64,000 nt of DNA from Erysipelotrichaceae bacterium (GTDB lineage Bacteria; Bacillota_I; Bacilli_A; Erysipelotrichales; Erysipelotrichaceae). The DNA is taken from assembly GCA_015058845.1 (NCBI GenBank), contig SVBO01000004.1, positions 1 to 64,000 of the forward strand, read 5' to 3'. The notes beneath the pieces were generated by a model, which made no database searches, was not told the origin of the DNA, and saw only the letters and a list, made by a program, of their open reading frames with translations. Below, piece by piece: positions 36,118 to 47,162 of the stretch (its first letter is position 1; each line of letters starts with the position of its first letter). Made by a program: the position numbers and the translations under genes.

Positions 36118-36220
36118 GGTGTTACCTGACCTTTCCTTCATTGTCATTATACTTGTTAGTAATGAATAGACATGGAAGTGAACAGGAACTGAAATGGAAT
36201 TAAGGAAAATATTTCCATTA

Positions 36221-36228
36221 TTCGACAA
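36221..36228 (-). promoter_or_regulatory. 0A box (Spo0A~P binding site) upstream of spo0A
   Basis: TTGTCGAA on the minus strand, an exact match to the core Spo0A site (TGNCGAA), lies between the spo0A start and the upstream gene. A TATAAT-like -10 lies between it and the start. It suggests autoregulation. Confidence 0.6.
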
Positions 36229-36230
36229 TG

Positions 36231-36250
36231 AAAAGGAGGTTTCCCTCCTT
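36231..36250 (-). terminator. Terminator of the response-regulator gene
   Basis: AAGGAGG pairs with CCTCCTT, with TTTT following on the minus strand. Confidence 0.65.
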
Positions 36251-36251
36251 A

Positions 36252-37064
36252 TTAGTACATATCTGATAACTCATTATGATAGCGTGAGATCAAGGCACTA
36301 CACCTTGCCTCTGCCCAACTATACTCACTTAAATACTCTCCTAAGAAGATCTTAGCAGTAGCTTCATTTCCTGCAAGTAACTCATATAGATCACAATCAA
36401 ACTTCTCTGTATCGATCCGCTTAACTCCTCTAGAAGAAATGATCAGATCTCTGACTCCTGCCTTCTCTAACTCATCTTGTAGGGTCTTCACGATCTTACT
36501 ACATAGATTCTGAGTTGCTTCATCATTAGGTCGATCTTCCCATAAAGTAGCAATGATCTGATCAGTAGTCACTGTACCCCCTTGGCGATCTATTAGTAAG
36601 GCCATGAGTTCTTTAGCCTTATTACTCTTGAACATAATAGGCTTTCCATTTACAAAGAAATCGAAATGACCAAAGGTCCTAGCAAACAACCTAGGAGAAT
36701 TCCGTTTACTTAGTAACATCGCACTCTCGATCGCATAGCGCAATTCTTCTTGTGTATAGGGTTTAAATAGATAGCCTGCTGCATTGAGTTTGATCGATGC
36801 CATGGCATAGTCTTCCTTATTACTCATGAATACTAATGCGATATCCTTATGAATACTTCTTAACTTGGTAGCTAGTTCTATCCCATTCATCTCTTGCATC
36901 TCTACATCAATGAAGGCGATATCTAAAGGATGGGATAGAGCAAATACTATAGCAGCATTAGGGCTTGTGAATGCTTCTAACATACTGATCGATGCATTGG
37001 CTTTTAAAGCTTTCTCAAAGACTGTAAATTCTTGGATCTCATCATCTATAAATATCGCTCTCAT
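36252..37064 (-). CDS. Response regulator with OmpR/SARP-type C-terminal domain
   Basis: A 270-residue regulator. The receiver has AIFIDDEIQEF at the start and the phospho-Asp in DIAFIDVEMQEMNG near residue 54. The output part (FGHFDFFVNGKPIMFKSNKAKELMALLIDRQG) is a winged helix of the Trans_reg_C/SARP kind. No kinase gene adjoins it, so the signal is unknown. It lies directly upstream of spo0A but is separated by a terminator. Confidence 0.82.
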   Translation of the reverse strand: MRAIFIDDEIQEFTVFEKALKANASISMLEAFTSPNAAIVFALSHPLDIAFIDVEMQEMNGIELATKLRSIHKDIALVFMSNKEDYAMASIKLNAAGYLFKPYTQEELRYAIESAMLLSKRNSPRLFARTFGHFDFFVNGKPIMFKSNKAKELMALLIDRQGGTVTTDQIIATLWEDRPNDEATQNLCSKIVKTLQDELEKAGVRDLIISSRGVKRIDTEKFDCDLYELLAGNEATAKIFLGEYLSEYSWAEARCSALISRYHNELSDMY

Positions 37065-37079
37065 ACATCTCTCTCCCCT

Positions 37080-37754
37080 CTATTTCAATATCTCTAATAA
37101 TTCTCTAATATCATGGATCACATACGTACACGGCTTGGTATTCTCTTTATAATACGGATCATACCAACATGTATCAATATTCGCATTGATCCCTCCTTGG
37201 ATATCACTAGACAAGGAATCTCCTATGATAATAGTAGACTCATCTGTATATCCGATCTTCTCCTTAATATACATAAAATACTCTCTATGAGGCTTCTGAT
37301 ATCCAATTTCCTCGGAAATAAATACTCCTTTTAAATAAGGCATAAGCCCACTCTTATCAAGTCTACTAGACTGTGTACTAGCTACACCATTGGTCACAAT
37401 ATATACATCCGCCCGTTTGCTTAACTCTACGATCACATCATAGGCATGGGGCAACATATATCCCCCCTGCGCTAACTGTTCTTGGAAATCTTCTTCAAAG
37501 GTACTGGGTACATGGTGATAATTCAGTTCGTCAAAGGTATTACGAAACCTTCTTTGTAATATCTCTTCCTTAGAGATCTTTCCTTCTTCAAAAGCCTTCC
37601 ATAGAGCTATATTATGTCTATGGTATACAGCATATACCTCATCATTATATTCTAATCCATAAGCATGAAACGTCTTTCTAAGAGATTCTTGCTCATTAGT
37701 ATGAAAGTCTAAGATCGTGTCATCTGCATCGATCAAGATCGTTTGATACTTCAT
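37080..37754 (-). CDS. YjjG-type HAD nucleotidase
   Basis: A 224-residue HAD hydrolase of the YjjG/YfnB 5'-nucleotidase group. Motif I is LIDADDTILDF, motif II is YIVTNGVAS, and motif IV is IGDSLSSDIQGG. Members remove phosphate from (non-canonical) pyrimidine nucleotides. The ATG at 37754 follows GAGGTGGTAGGT; a longer frame overlaps cotJC and is rejected. It is downstream of cotJC on the same strand. Confidence 0.85.
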   Translation of the reverse strand: MKYQTILIDADDTILDFHTNEQESLRKTFHAYGLEYNDEVYAVYHRHNIALWKAFEEGKISKEEILQRRFRNTFDELNYHHVPSTFEEDFQEQLAQGGYMLPHAYDVIVELSKRADVYIVTNGVASTQSSRLDKSGLMPYLKGVFISEEIGYQKPHREYFMYIKEKIGYTDESTIIIGDSLSSDIQGGINANIDTCWYDPYYKENTKPCTYVIHDIRELLEILK

Positions 37755-37827
37755 ACCTACCACCTCTTCACTGTTACTATAATATAAATCTAGCAGAAAT
37801 ACCAGTAGTATCATCAAAGAAAAGAAA

Positions 37828-38445
37828 CTACTGACGAGTAGCTTCTTTACTAGGATCAAAGGATGGATTATAGGCATAGTAATTATTCGCATTCAATCTC
37901 TCTTGCACTCTTGATAGAGCATCCCCAAAGCGTTGGAAATGTACAACTTCTCTTTCTCTTAAATAGCGTATTGGTTTACAGATATCCTCATCATTGACCA
38001 GTCTTAGTATATTGTCATACGTTGTTCTAGCCTTTTGTTCTGCTGCTAAGTCTTCTATTAGATCTGTGATCGGATCTCCTTTAGATTGAAAGTACGTAGC
38101 AGTAAATGGCATGCCTCCTGCACTTTGTGGATAGACGCCTAATGTATGATCTACAAAGTAGGTATCAAAGCCTGCTGCCTTGATCTCTTCAATATCTAAT
38201 CCTTGTGTTAATTGGTATAACATGGCTGAGATCATCTCTACATGTGCTAACTCCTCTGTCGCTATATCTGTTAATAGAGCCTTCCCCTCATTGAAGGGGA
38301 TCGTATATCTTTGACTCATATATCGATTCGCTGCTGCTAGTTCACCATCTGGTCCCCCTAATTGTGTAATAATGATCTTAGCTGCCTTAGCATCCTGTTT
38401 CTTAATATCCACTGGAAACTCTAATTTCTTCTGATAGATCCACAT
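37828..38445 (-). CDS. cotJC: Spore coat protein CotJC (manganese-catalase family)
   Basis: A 205-residue di-manganese catalase-like protein of the spore coat. The metal-ligand helices are visible as GGPDGELAAANRYMSQRY, DIATEELAHVEMISAML, EDLAAEQKARTTYDNI and REREVVHFQRFG. It is the last gene of cotJABC, which is sigma-E dependent in Bacillus. The cotJB stop lies three bases upstream. Confidence 0.94.
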   Translation of the reverse strand: MWIYQKKLEFPVDIKKQDAKAAKIIITQLGGPDGELAAANRYMSQRYTIPFNEGKALLTDIATEELAHVEMISAMLYQLTQGLDIEEIKAAGFDTYFVDHTLGVYPQSAGGMPFTATYFQSKGDPITDLIEDLAAEQKARTTYDNILRLVNDEDICKPIRYLREREVVHFQRFGDALSRVQERLNANNYYAYNPSFDPSKEATRQ

Positions 38446-38448
38446 AAA

Positions 38449-38700
38449 CTATATCTCTCTTTCCCATGGCCATGGACCATTGATATATGTGTTATAGTTC
38501 TTATCCTCTAGACCATAGATCGTAAGAGGACCATATCTAGCCTCATACTCCCTCACAGCACTCTCTCTTAACTCCTCCAACTGACTAAAGTATTCCAATG
38601 CCTTCTTGTTATCTGGATATACATCTAGATATAGACCCACATCGATCATGGCGAAATCGATCATCTGGATCTTTAGTAACGCTTGTCTAGCTGTATTCAT
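38449..38700 (-). CDS. cotJB: Spore coat protein CotJB
   Basis: An 83-residue partner of CotJC. Typical features are LLKIQMIDFAMIDVGLYLDVYPD and the C-terminal YGPLTIYG...WPWE. It overlaps the cotJA stop by four bases (ATGA), so the two are coupled. Confidence 0.93.
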   Translation of the reverse strand: MNTARQALLKIQMIDFAMIDVGLYLDVYPDNKKALEYFSQLEELRESAVREYEARYGPLTIYGLEDKNYNTYINGPWPWEREI

Positions 38701-38855
38701 TTACTACATCCTCCCATAAATGGTTTATCGAGTTCTTGGAACAGAGTTCCTTTATAGAACCCCTTATCGATCGGATAGATGTTACAGAACTTCTGTGGGA
38801 TCACATATGCCATAGCTAATACTTGCTTTTGAGTATATTCATCGGTATAAAACAT
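38697..38855 (-). CDS. cotJA: Spore coat protein CotJA (52 aa)
   Basis: A short gene easily missed. It translates to a 52-residue protein beginning MFYTDEYTQKQ, with AMAYVIPQKF and the signature FQELDKPFMGG near the end, typical of CotJA. AAGGTGAT precedes the ATG and the TGA overlaps the cotJB start. It completes a canonical cotJABC operon. Confidence 0.92.
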   Translation of the reverse strand: MFYTDEYTQKQVLAMAYVIPQKFCNIYPIDKGFYKGTLFQELDKPFMGGCSK

Positions 38856-38926
38856 CACTATCACCTTGCCTTTCATAATATATATATGGAAGTAATAGAT
38901 AATGAGATGGTTATATGTACCAAAAG

Positions 38927-38953
38927 AAAAGAAGTGTCTGCTATAGACACTTC
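38927..38953 (-). terminator. Terminator of the SNF2 helicase gene
   Basis: GAAGTGTC pairs with GACACTTC around a seven-base loop, followed by TTTTC on the minus strand. Confidence 0.75.
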
Positions 38954-38957
38954 CCTG

Positions 38958-41900
38958 TTACATAAATAGATCTAAGATATCCTCACGACTCATCTTCGTA
39001 ATAATACCCTCATTCTCATTGATTAAAGCATCCGATAACTCTTTCTTCTTGCCTTGTAAGTTCAGGATCTTCTCTTCAATACTATTACGTACGATCAACT
39101 TAAATACCTGTACCTTCTTATTTTGGCCATAGCGATGCGCTCTATCTGTTGCTTGGTTTTGAGCAGATAGATTCCACCATGGGTCAAAGTGGATCACTAC
39201 TTCAGCAGAAGTTAAGTTCAGACCAGTTCCTCCTGCCTTTAAAGAGATCAGGAATACTTGGGTATCATCTTGGTTAAAGGCATTGACCATCTCTTGTCGT
39301 TTATTCTTACTGCTCTCTCCTGTTAACATATAGAATGAGATATTCTCTTGTAGAAGTTGATCAGCAATAATATCTAGTAAGGATGTGAATTGAGAGAAGA
39401 TCAGTACTTTCTTACCTGTTTCCTTACAGTTTTGTACGATCTCCATACATGCTTGTAGTTTAGCTGCTTGGCCTGTATAGTTCTCATATAGTAACTGTGG
39501 TGCACAGCATAATTGACGTAGCTTTGTAAGCATAGCAATGACTAGGATCTTATTCTTGATCTTATCTCCTACGAATTGTGTTTCTAGGTCTTTACGGATC
39601 AAGCTTAAGTTCGCATCATATAGTTTCTTACTCTCTTCATCAAAGTCTACTAGGATCGTAGATTCGATCTTATCTGGTAATTCTTTCAAGACATCTTTCT
39701 TAACACGTCGTAATACGAATGGTTCTACCATTCTTCGAAGATCTTCTAAGGCTTCAGTATCATCATACTTAATGATCGGATTCTCATAGAACTTCTTGAA
39801 GTAATTGTAATCGAATAAGTATCCTGGCATTAGGAAGTCAAAGATCGACCATAGTTCACTGATACTATTCTCGATCGGTGTTCCTGTTAATGCGAATTTA
39901 TACTTACTCTTGATCATCTTTACACTTTCCGCATTCTTCGTATATTGATTCTTAATGAATTGGGCTTCATCAATGATCAAATATTCGAATGTACGATCTT
40001 CATAGTGCTCGTAGTCACGTTTTAAGTAATCATAGGATGTTATGTATACTTGAGCATCAGTATCAGCTTTGATCAAGCGTATGCGTTCTTCTTGATTTCC
40101 CATGATGATATTCATCTTGATGTTACTAGAGAACTTCTTGATCTCACTTTCCCAGTTCAGGATCAAGGAAGCTGGGCAGACTACTAGACTCTTCTTAGTT
40201 GGATCTGAGGCTGCGTCTTCTAATAGGGCTATGATCTGGATAGTCTTACCGATACCCATATCATCGGCTAAGATACCACCAAAGCCAAAGGTAGCCATGG
40301 TCTTAAGCCATCTGTATCCTTCCTTTTGGTAGTTACGTAGGATCTTCTTCATACTAGCAGGAATAGGATAGTCATTATCTCCTACGTTATTCATAGACTT
40401 TACTAATTGTTTATAATAAACATCTCGATCTAGATCAATGTTACGATAGTTCTTTAAAGTAGAATCTAGGGTTAGTGAACGGTAGGCAGGTACACTTAAT
40501 GTGCCTCCTTCCCACTCCTCATCCTTTAAATGTAAGCTATCTACTACAGAAGAGATTGCTTCCATGGATTCATTGGCTAATTGTAAGATAGAACCATCTT
40601 TTAATTTATAGTACTTACGTTTTTCTTTATAGGCTTCTAAGATCCCTTGTAGTTCCTTAGAATCTACTACATCTCCTGTAAAGTCTAGTTTTAATAGATT
40701 ACTTTCGATCTTAACACCTACACTGAAGTTTACACGCTTCAAGATATTGATCTTACATACCTTGTCACTTGCATAGATCTCACACATATTCGCCATTTCA
40801 CTAATCCCATTGCTTAAGAAGTCATAGATATCATCCATAGATTTCTTGATCATGAATGACCCCTTTAATGGATCGATACTTGTTATATATTTCTTCAGAG
40901 CAAGTCTAGCTTTTGTTTCTTCTCGTACATCTCTTCCTGTTCCTTGGTTATCATCTTTAAATGCGAGATACTTTGCATTCTCACCATAATAATGCATTAG
41001 GAAACCGTGTACGATATTGTTACTGAAGTCGATGTATAGTCGATTGGTTACTGTGTTTGGCGAGTATTCTTCTACATCTCCTAGGAATTGGATATAGCCT
41101 TGTACTTCTACTAATACAGAGTTATAGAAGTCTTGCATCTTTTCTTTCTCAACGACTAGTTCACTGTGTGTATTGAAGTATGTTAGTAGTCGTTTACAAG
41201 CATCATGGAATAGTGCAGAGCAGTAGTAGATGTTGTTTCCACAGATGTAGTATCCATACATACTTCCACTAATATATTGCATAGGTTTGCGTAATCGTAG
41301 AACAAAGTTATCTTCCTTCTCTTCGATCACTAAGGAGATATGAGGAAGGATACTATGTACATGAAGCGGTTCTTCTTTTCCTTGACTCTTGTAGTTGATC
41401 TTATCCTTTACGAATCTCCAGAAGAATTCATCGAAGGCACTTGGGTTTAGGTACATGTGCTTGGCGTTGATATTCTTTTCAGCATATGTTTCATTGATCT
41501 TACGATTCTCGAATTCACGTAGTAAGAATAGTAATAGTTCTGGATTAGTGAATGCTTCTGTATGGTGGATGAATGATAGTTCTTTCCCATAAGAGATGCT
41601 CTTTCGCTCTTGTAAGGCATGTACGAAGTCTTCTAAGCTACGTACGATGTATTGTTTCTTGTTATGTTGTAATTTAAAGAATACGTATACATGTTTATCG
41701 ATCTGTTCTAATTGTGGGATGATAGTTACATCGATGTGTTGGTCTTGTAACATCAATGATTTCTCATAGTCATTAGAATAGAAGCGGATGAGTTGTTCAG
41801 CATCACTGACTAGTTGATCTGGTTTTGGTTCTTCTAGTGTTTCTTCTGGGTGTTCTTTGTAGTATGCGGCAATGAGTGCTGCTGCCATGTGTGGGCAGAT

Positions 41901-42158
41901 CTCATTGTTCTTTGTGAGTACTACACAGTCACAGTGGAAGCGAATGAACTTTTGTTTCTCTTCGTCAAATGTTGCGATAGCAGTATACTTAGTACGTTTT
42001 GTTTCACTTATTTCCCCTATTAATAGTGAACAGTTCGTATGTTTATTGTACTGTACTGTTATGTTCTTGATCAATCCATTTTTATAGATCTCGATCCCCT
42101 TTTGATAGATTCCTTTGTTATTGACATGGGATTGGATTTCTTTTAAGTCTAGTCTCAT
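38958..42158 (-). CDS. SNF2-family helicase with SWIM zinc finger
   Basis: A 1066-residue Swi2/Snf2-type DNA translocase. A SWIM-like zinc motif is near residues 75-90 (FHCDCVVL...CPHMAAALIAA). A bacterial SNF2-associated region follows, then the motor: GGILADDMGIGKTIQ (Walker A), IIDEAQFIKN (DEAQ box), LTGTPIENS and, near the C-terminus, TDRAHRYGQ. Such proteins are common in Firmicutes and may act in repair or transcription. It is a single-gene unit. Confidence 0.93.
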   Translation of the reverse strand: MRLDLKEIQSHVNNKGIYQKGIEIYKNGLIKNITVQYNKHTNCSLLIGEISETKRTKYTAIATFDEEKQKFIRFHCDCVVLTKNNEICPHMAAALIAAYYKEHPEETLEEPKPDQLVSDAEQLIRFYSNDYEKSLMLQDQHIDVTIIPQLEQIDKHVYVFFKLQHNKKQYIVRSLEDFVHALQERKSISYGKELSFIHHTEAFTNPELLLFLLREFENRKINETYAEKNINAKHMYLNPSAFDEFFWRFVKDKINYKSQGKEEPLHVHSILPHISLVIEEKEDNFVLRLRKPMQYISGSMYGYYICGNNIYYCSALFHDACKRLLTYFNTHSELVVEKEKMQDFYNSVLVEVQGYIQFLGDVEEYSPNTVTNRLYIDFSNNIVHGFLMHYYGENAKYLAFKDDNQGTGRDVREETKARLALKKYITSIDPLKGSFMIKKSMDDIYDFLSNGISEMANMCEIYASDKVCKINILKRVNFSVGVKIESNLLKLDFTGDVVDSKELQGILEAYKEKRKYYKLKDGSILQLANESMEAISSVVDSLHLKDEEWEGGTLSVPAYRSLTLDSTLKNYRNIDLDRDVYYKQLVKSMNNVGDNDYPIPASMKKILRNYQKEGYRWLKTMATFGFGGILADDMGIGKTIQIIALLEDAASDPTKKSLVVCPASLILNWESEIKKFSSNIKMNIIMGNQEERIRLIKADTDAQVYITSYDYLKRDYEHYEDRTFEYLIIDEAQFIKNQYTKNAESVKMIKSKYKFALTGTPIENSISELWSIFDFLMPGYLFDYNYFKKFYENPIIKYDDTEALEDLRRMVEPFVLRRVKKDVLKELPDKIESTILVDFDEESKKLYDANLSLIRKDLETQFVGDKIKNKILVIAMLTKLRQLCCAPQLLYENYTGQAAKLQACMEIVQNCKETGKKVLIFSQFTSLLDIIADQLLQENISFYMLTGESSKNKRQEMVNAFNQDDTQVFLISLKAGGTGLNLTSAEVVIHFDPWWNLSAQNQATDRAHRYGQNKKVQVFKLIVRNSIEEKILNLQGKKKELSDALINENEGIITKMSREDILDLFM

Positions 42159-42397
42159 AAGTGCTCCCCCCTCTGTTATTTATTCACATATTATACGCTC
42201 TTTTTTATTTTTTTTGAATTACTTTTTTGATTTTTTTGTGGTGTTTTCAAATTATTTCACGATTTCTTCTTTTTAGTTTGTACGTACTATGTATGATTTA
42301 TACTGATTTAGTCATATGGTCAACTAGGAGTATATAGAGAAGAAGGTAGTAAATACTAGTAGAAGAATGGGGGGGTGGTGATTGTGTGTAGGGGAAT

Positions 42398-42422
42398 CAA
42401 AAAAGAGCCCTAAGGCTCTTAA
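42398..42422 (-). terminator. Terminator of the ATP synthase operon
   Basis: AAGAGCC pairs with GGCTCTT around a short loop, followed by TTTTTT on the minus strand, just after the atpC stop. The 240 bases between it and the SNF2 start hold only T-rich sequence, with no gene seen. Confidence 0.8.
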
Positions 42423-42427
42423 TTGTT

Positions 42428-42820
42428 TTATTTACCTGAAACGTTGATACGAGTCATAGCTCTCTTAAGAGCTAATTCTGCACGTTGCAAGTCGATATTA
42501 GGCTTTTTATCTGCGATCCTTTCTTCAGCACGTTGTTTAGCACTGATTGCACGTTCTACGTCGATCTCTGAGCTATGCTCACAAGTATCAGTTAAGATCG
42601 TAGCTTGGTTATTTCTGAAATATAGCAATCCGCCGTTGACAGCATATTCTTGTCGTACACCGTTCTCAATTGTAGACATTTTACCGATATCCAACATGCA
42701 TACAAGAGGAACGTGGTTAGTTAATACTCCTCGAGCGCCGTCAGTAGTCACTACATTAAGAATGCTTGTTTCTACTTCTCTGTATAAGCCTTGAGGTGTA
42801 ATAATCTTAACACTAAACAT
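42428..42820 (-). CDS. atpC: ATP synthase epsilon subunit
   Basis: A 130-residue central-stalk subunit. The beta-sandwich domain has GLYREVETSILNVVTTDGARGVL near residue 10, and the C-terminal two-helix part is RAISAKQRAEERI...LALKRAM. It is last of the operon, three bases after atpD. Confidence 0.95.
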   Translation of the reverse strand: MFSVKIITPQGLYREVETSILNVVTTDGARGVLTNHVPLVCMLDIGKMSTIENGVRQEYAVNGGLLYFRNNQATILTDTCEHSSEIDVERAISAKQRAEERIADKKPNIDLQRAELALKRAMTRINVSGK

Positions 42821-42823
42821 GAA

Positions 42824-44227
<1,404 letters not shown>

Positions 44228-44238
44228 CTATCCTCCTA

Positions 44239-45096
44239 CTACAGAGCATTCGCGCCGCCGACAATTTCAGTAATTTCTTGAGTAATTGCAGCTTGACGAG
44301 CCTGATTAAATTTAAGTGTAAGTGTATCGATCAATTCAGATGCGTTATCAGTTGCAGTTTCCATAGCCATTCTTCTAGAAGCTTGTTCACTTGTCTTAGT
44401 TTCAAGATAGTAGCTATAGAATAAAGACTTAACATACATCGGAATTAAATCATTTAGAATTGCATCCGCACTTGGTTCGAACAATGTTTCCATTACATAA
44501 CCAGTAGTTTCTTCCTTCTTACCTAAGCTTTCTCTAGTAACAGGAAGTAATTGTACATGGTTAGGAACGAATGATACAGAGTTAGCGAACTTTGTATAAA
44601 CGATACGGATACTAGTGATCTCTTTCGCAACATAACGATTCAATACACTTGTCATGATCCTTGCTAGATCAAGATAACTTACAGTATCACTTGAGATCAA
44701 TTCGTTCTCAATGTTGAAGTTTCTTGCTTTAAGCCAAGGTAGACCTTTAGAACCGATTACCATAAGTGGAGCTTCAGGATTAACACCGATCTCTTGTAAA
44801 TATCTTAATTCATTAGAGTTATAACCACCACATAATCCCATATCAGAAGTGAAAAGGATTGTTAGAGGGTTAGTATCCTCTTGATGTACAAGATATTGGT
44901 TTTCAATTTCAGCGTTATCAAGAAGAATTTGTGAAATAGTTTCTTTTAAGTAATAAGCATATTCACGGTTGTTTTCCATCATCTTCTTTTGTTTTTGAAG
45001 CTTTGTTGTAGCAATTAGTTCCATTGCTTTTGTGATCTTCTTAGTAGATTTAACGGAACGAATACGACTCTTTAAAGCTTGTTTACTTTGAGCCAT
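44239..45096 (-). CDS. atpG: ATP synthase gamma subunit
   Basis: The 285-residue rotor shaft of F1. The long N-terminal helix (RIRSVKSTKKITKAMELIATTKLQK) and C-terminal helix (RMAMETATDNASELIDTL...FNQARQAAITQEITEI) form the coiled coil, with DMGLCGGYN in the Rossmann part. It sits two bases after atpA. Confidence 0.96.
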   Translation of the reverse strand: MAQSKQALKSRIRSVKSTKKITKAMELIATTKLQKQKKMMENNREYAYYLKETISQILLDNAEIENQYLVHQEDTNPLTILFTSDMGLCGGYNSNELRYLQEIGVNPEAPLMVIGSKGLPWLKARNFNIENELISSDTVSYLDLARIMTSVLNRYVAKEITSIRIVYTKFANSVSFVPNHVQLLPVTRESLGKKEETTGYVMETLFEPSADAILNDLIPMYVKSLFYSYYLETKTSEQASRRMAMETATDNASELIDTLTLKFNQARQAAITQEITEIVGGANAL

Positions 45097-45098
45097 AA

Positions 45099-46619
45099 TT
45101 AGTCACCATTAAGCATTTTATACTTTTCTAGATAAGCACTGATTGCTTCGCGTAACTTCGCGTCTAATTCCTTACTAAGAAGCCCTGTTTCATTAAGTTC
45201 ATCAAGAATTTCAGGGTGAGAAGTACGGATTTCGTTATGTAATCCTGCTTCGAAGTCTTGAACTTTTTCTACTGGAATGCTACGTAAGAACTTGTTCTTT
45301 GCAGCAAATAGAGATACTACCATTTCTCCTACACTCAATGGAGAATATTGACCTTGCTTTAATAGCTCAGTTAAACGAGCACCATGGTCAAGAGCTGCCT
45401 TAGTTGCAGCATCAACGTCACTACCGAATTGAGCGAATGAAAGCATTTCACGGTATTGAGCTAATTCTAGCTTTAATGCACCAGATACAGCCTTCATAGC
45501 CTTAGTTTGTGCAGAGCTACCTACACGTGATACAGATAGACCTGAGTCTACTGCTGGACGAACACCAGAGTTGAATAATTCTGTTTGTAAGAAGATTTGT
45601 CCGTCTGTGATAGAAATAACGTTTGTAGGGATATAAGCTGAGATATCACCTGCTTGAGTTTCGATGATAGGTAATGCTGTTAATGAACCGCCACCTAGTT
45701 CATCATTTAACTTAGCTGCACGTTCTAATAAACGTGAATGTAAGTAGAATACGTCACCAGGGAACGCTTCACGTCCTGGAGGACGCTTTAATAATAATGA
45801 TAATGTACGGTATGCAACGGCATGCTTAGATAAATCATCGTATACGATTAATACGTGCTTGCCTTGTTCCATCCATTCTTCACCAATAGCACATCCTGCA
45901 TATGGTGCGATATATTGTAATGGAGCTAATTCAGAAGCTGTAGCAGCTACTACAGTTGTATATTCCATAGCACCATTTACTCTTAATTTTTCTACGATTT
46001 GAGCAACAGTTGAAGCCTTTTGACCAATTGCTACATAAATACATAGAACATCGTTACCTTTTTGGTTTAAGATAGTATCGATAGCGATAGCTGTCTTACC
46101 AGTTTGACGGTCACCGATGATCAACTCACGTTGACCCTTACCGATAGGGATCATTGAGTCAATGATCTTGATACCAGTTTGTAAAGGTTGATGTACACTC
46201 TTACGTGTGATTACACCAGGTGCAACACGTTCGATAGGACGGAACTTATCGCTTGCGATAGGAGCTCCACCATCGATTGCTTGTCCTAATGAATTAACTA
46301 CACGTCCAAGTAGAGCATCGCCTACTGGTACTTCAATGATACGATTTGTACGTTTTACTTCGTCGCCTTCTTTGATTAAAGAGTCACTTCCAAGTAATAC
46401 CGCACCTACATGGTCTTCTTCTAGGTTCATTACCATTCCATAAATATCGTTAGGGAATAATAATAATTCTCCGGCCATGGCTTTTTCTAAACCTTGGATC
46501 AATGCAATACCGTCACCTACACGAATTACGTATCCAACATCGTTAGCCTCTAAACGATCTTCATAATGTTTGATCTGTTCTTTGATAAGGGCACTGATCT
46601 CTTCAGGTCTTAGTTCCAT
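45099..46619 (-). CDS. atpA: ATP synthase alpha subunit
   Basis: The 506-residue non-catalytic F1 subunit. P-loop is [13 protein letters not shown] near residue 170; [32 protein letters not shown] and the signature region [17 protein letters not shown] follow. It is adjacent to atpH with no gap. Confidence 0.97.
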   Translation of the reverse strand: MELRPEEISALIKEQIKHYEDRLEANDVGYVIRVGDGIALIQGLEKAMAGELLLFPNDIYGMVMNLEEDHVGAVLLGSDSLIKEGDEVKRTNRIIEVPVGDALLGRVVNSLGQAIDGGAPIASDKFRPIERVAPGVITRKSVHQPLQTGIKIIDSMIPIGKGQRELIIGDRQTGKTAIAIDTILNQKGNDVLCIYVAIGQKASTVAQIVEKLRVNGAMEYTTVVAATASELAPLQYIAPYAGCAIGEEWMEQGKHVLIVYDDLSKHAVAYRTLSLLLKRPPGREAFPGDVFYLHSRLLERAAKLNDELGGGSLTALPIIETQAGDISAYIPTNVISITDGQIFLQTELFNSGVRPAVDSGLSVSRVGSSAQTKAMKAVSGALKLELAQYREMLSFAQFGSDVDAATKAALDHGARLTELLKQGQYSPLSVGEMVVSLFAAKNKFLRSIPVEKVQDFEAGLHNEIRTSHPEILDELNETGLLSKELDAKLREAISAYLEKYKMLNGD

Positions 46620-47162
46620 TTAATCACCTGCTTTCTTCAATAATTCACTCTTCAATGAAGTAATACGGTGTTGTAATGAACCATCAATTACATTGTCACC
46701 GACTACTACTTTAACACCACTAATTAAGTTAGCATCTAATCTATTAGTAAGATCTAGAGTAACTCCTAGCTTTTTACCTACAGTTGCTTCGATTGCATCC
46801 TTTTGTTCAGCACTTAACTCATTTACAGAGTATACGATACCTTCAGATACATTCTTAGCTTCATTACATAATGTATTGAATGCTGTTGAGATCTTCACGA
46901 TGTTTCCTATTCTTTTCTTATCTAATAATAAGAATAAGAAGTTCATTAAATCACGATCGATCTTATTTTCAAATACACCACGAAGTACTGCTTGCTTCTC
47001 TTCTAAAGTAATACGATAGTGAGAGAAGAATGCTAAATACTCCTTATTTTTGGCAAATACGGACTTAACAAAGCGCATTTGTTCTTGCCAGTTATCTGCA
47101 CACTGTTTTTCGCACGCTAATTCGAATAAGGCTGTTGCATATCTAGAACTAACAGTTTCCAT
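46620..47162 (-). CDS. atpH: ATP synthase delta (OSCP) subunit
   Basis: A 180-residue peripheral-stalk subunit. SSRYATALFELACEK opens the N-terminal helical bundle, and the C-terminal part (LISGVKVVVGDNVIDGSLQHRI) matches the OSCP signature. The start overlaps the atpF stop. Confidence 0.95.
   Translation of the reverse strand: METVSSRYATALFELACEKQCADNWQEQMRFVKSVFAKNKEYLAFFSHYRITLEEKQAVLRGVFENKIDRDLMNFLFLLLDKKRIGNIVKISTAFNTLCNEAKNVSEGIVYSVNELSAEQKDAIEATVGKKLGVTLDLTNRLDANLISGVKVVVGDNVIDGSLQHRITSLKSELLKKAGD

Noticed and set aside
37755-37892. Signal-peptide-like extension of the YjjG nucleotidase
   Set aside because: It overlaps cotJC, and a good ribosome site supports the internal ATG at 37754.
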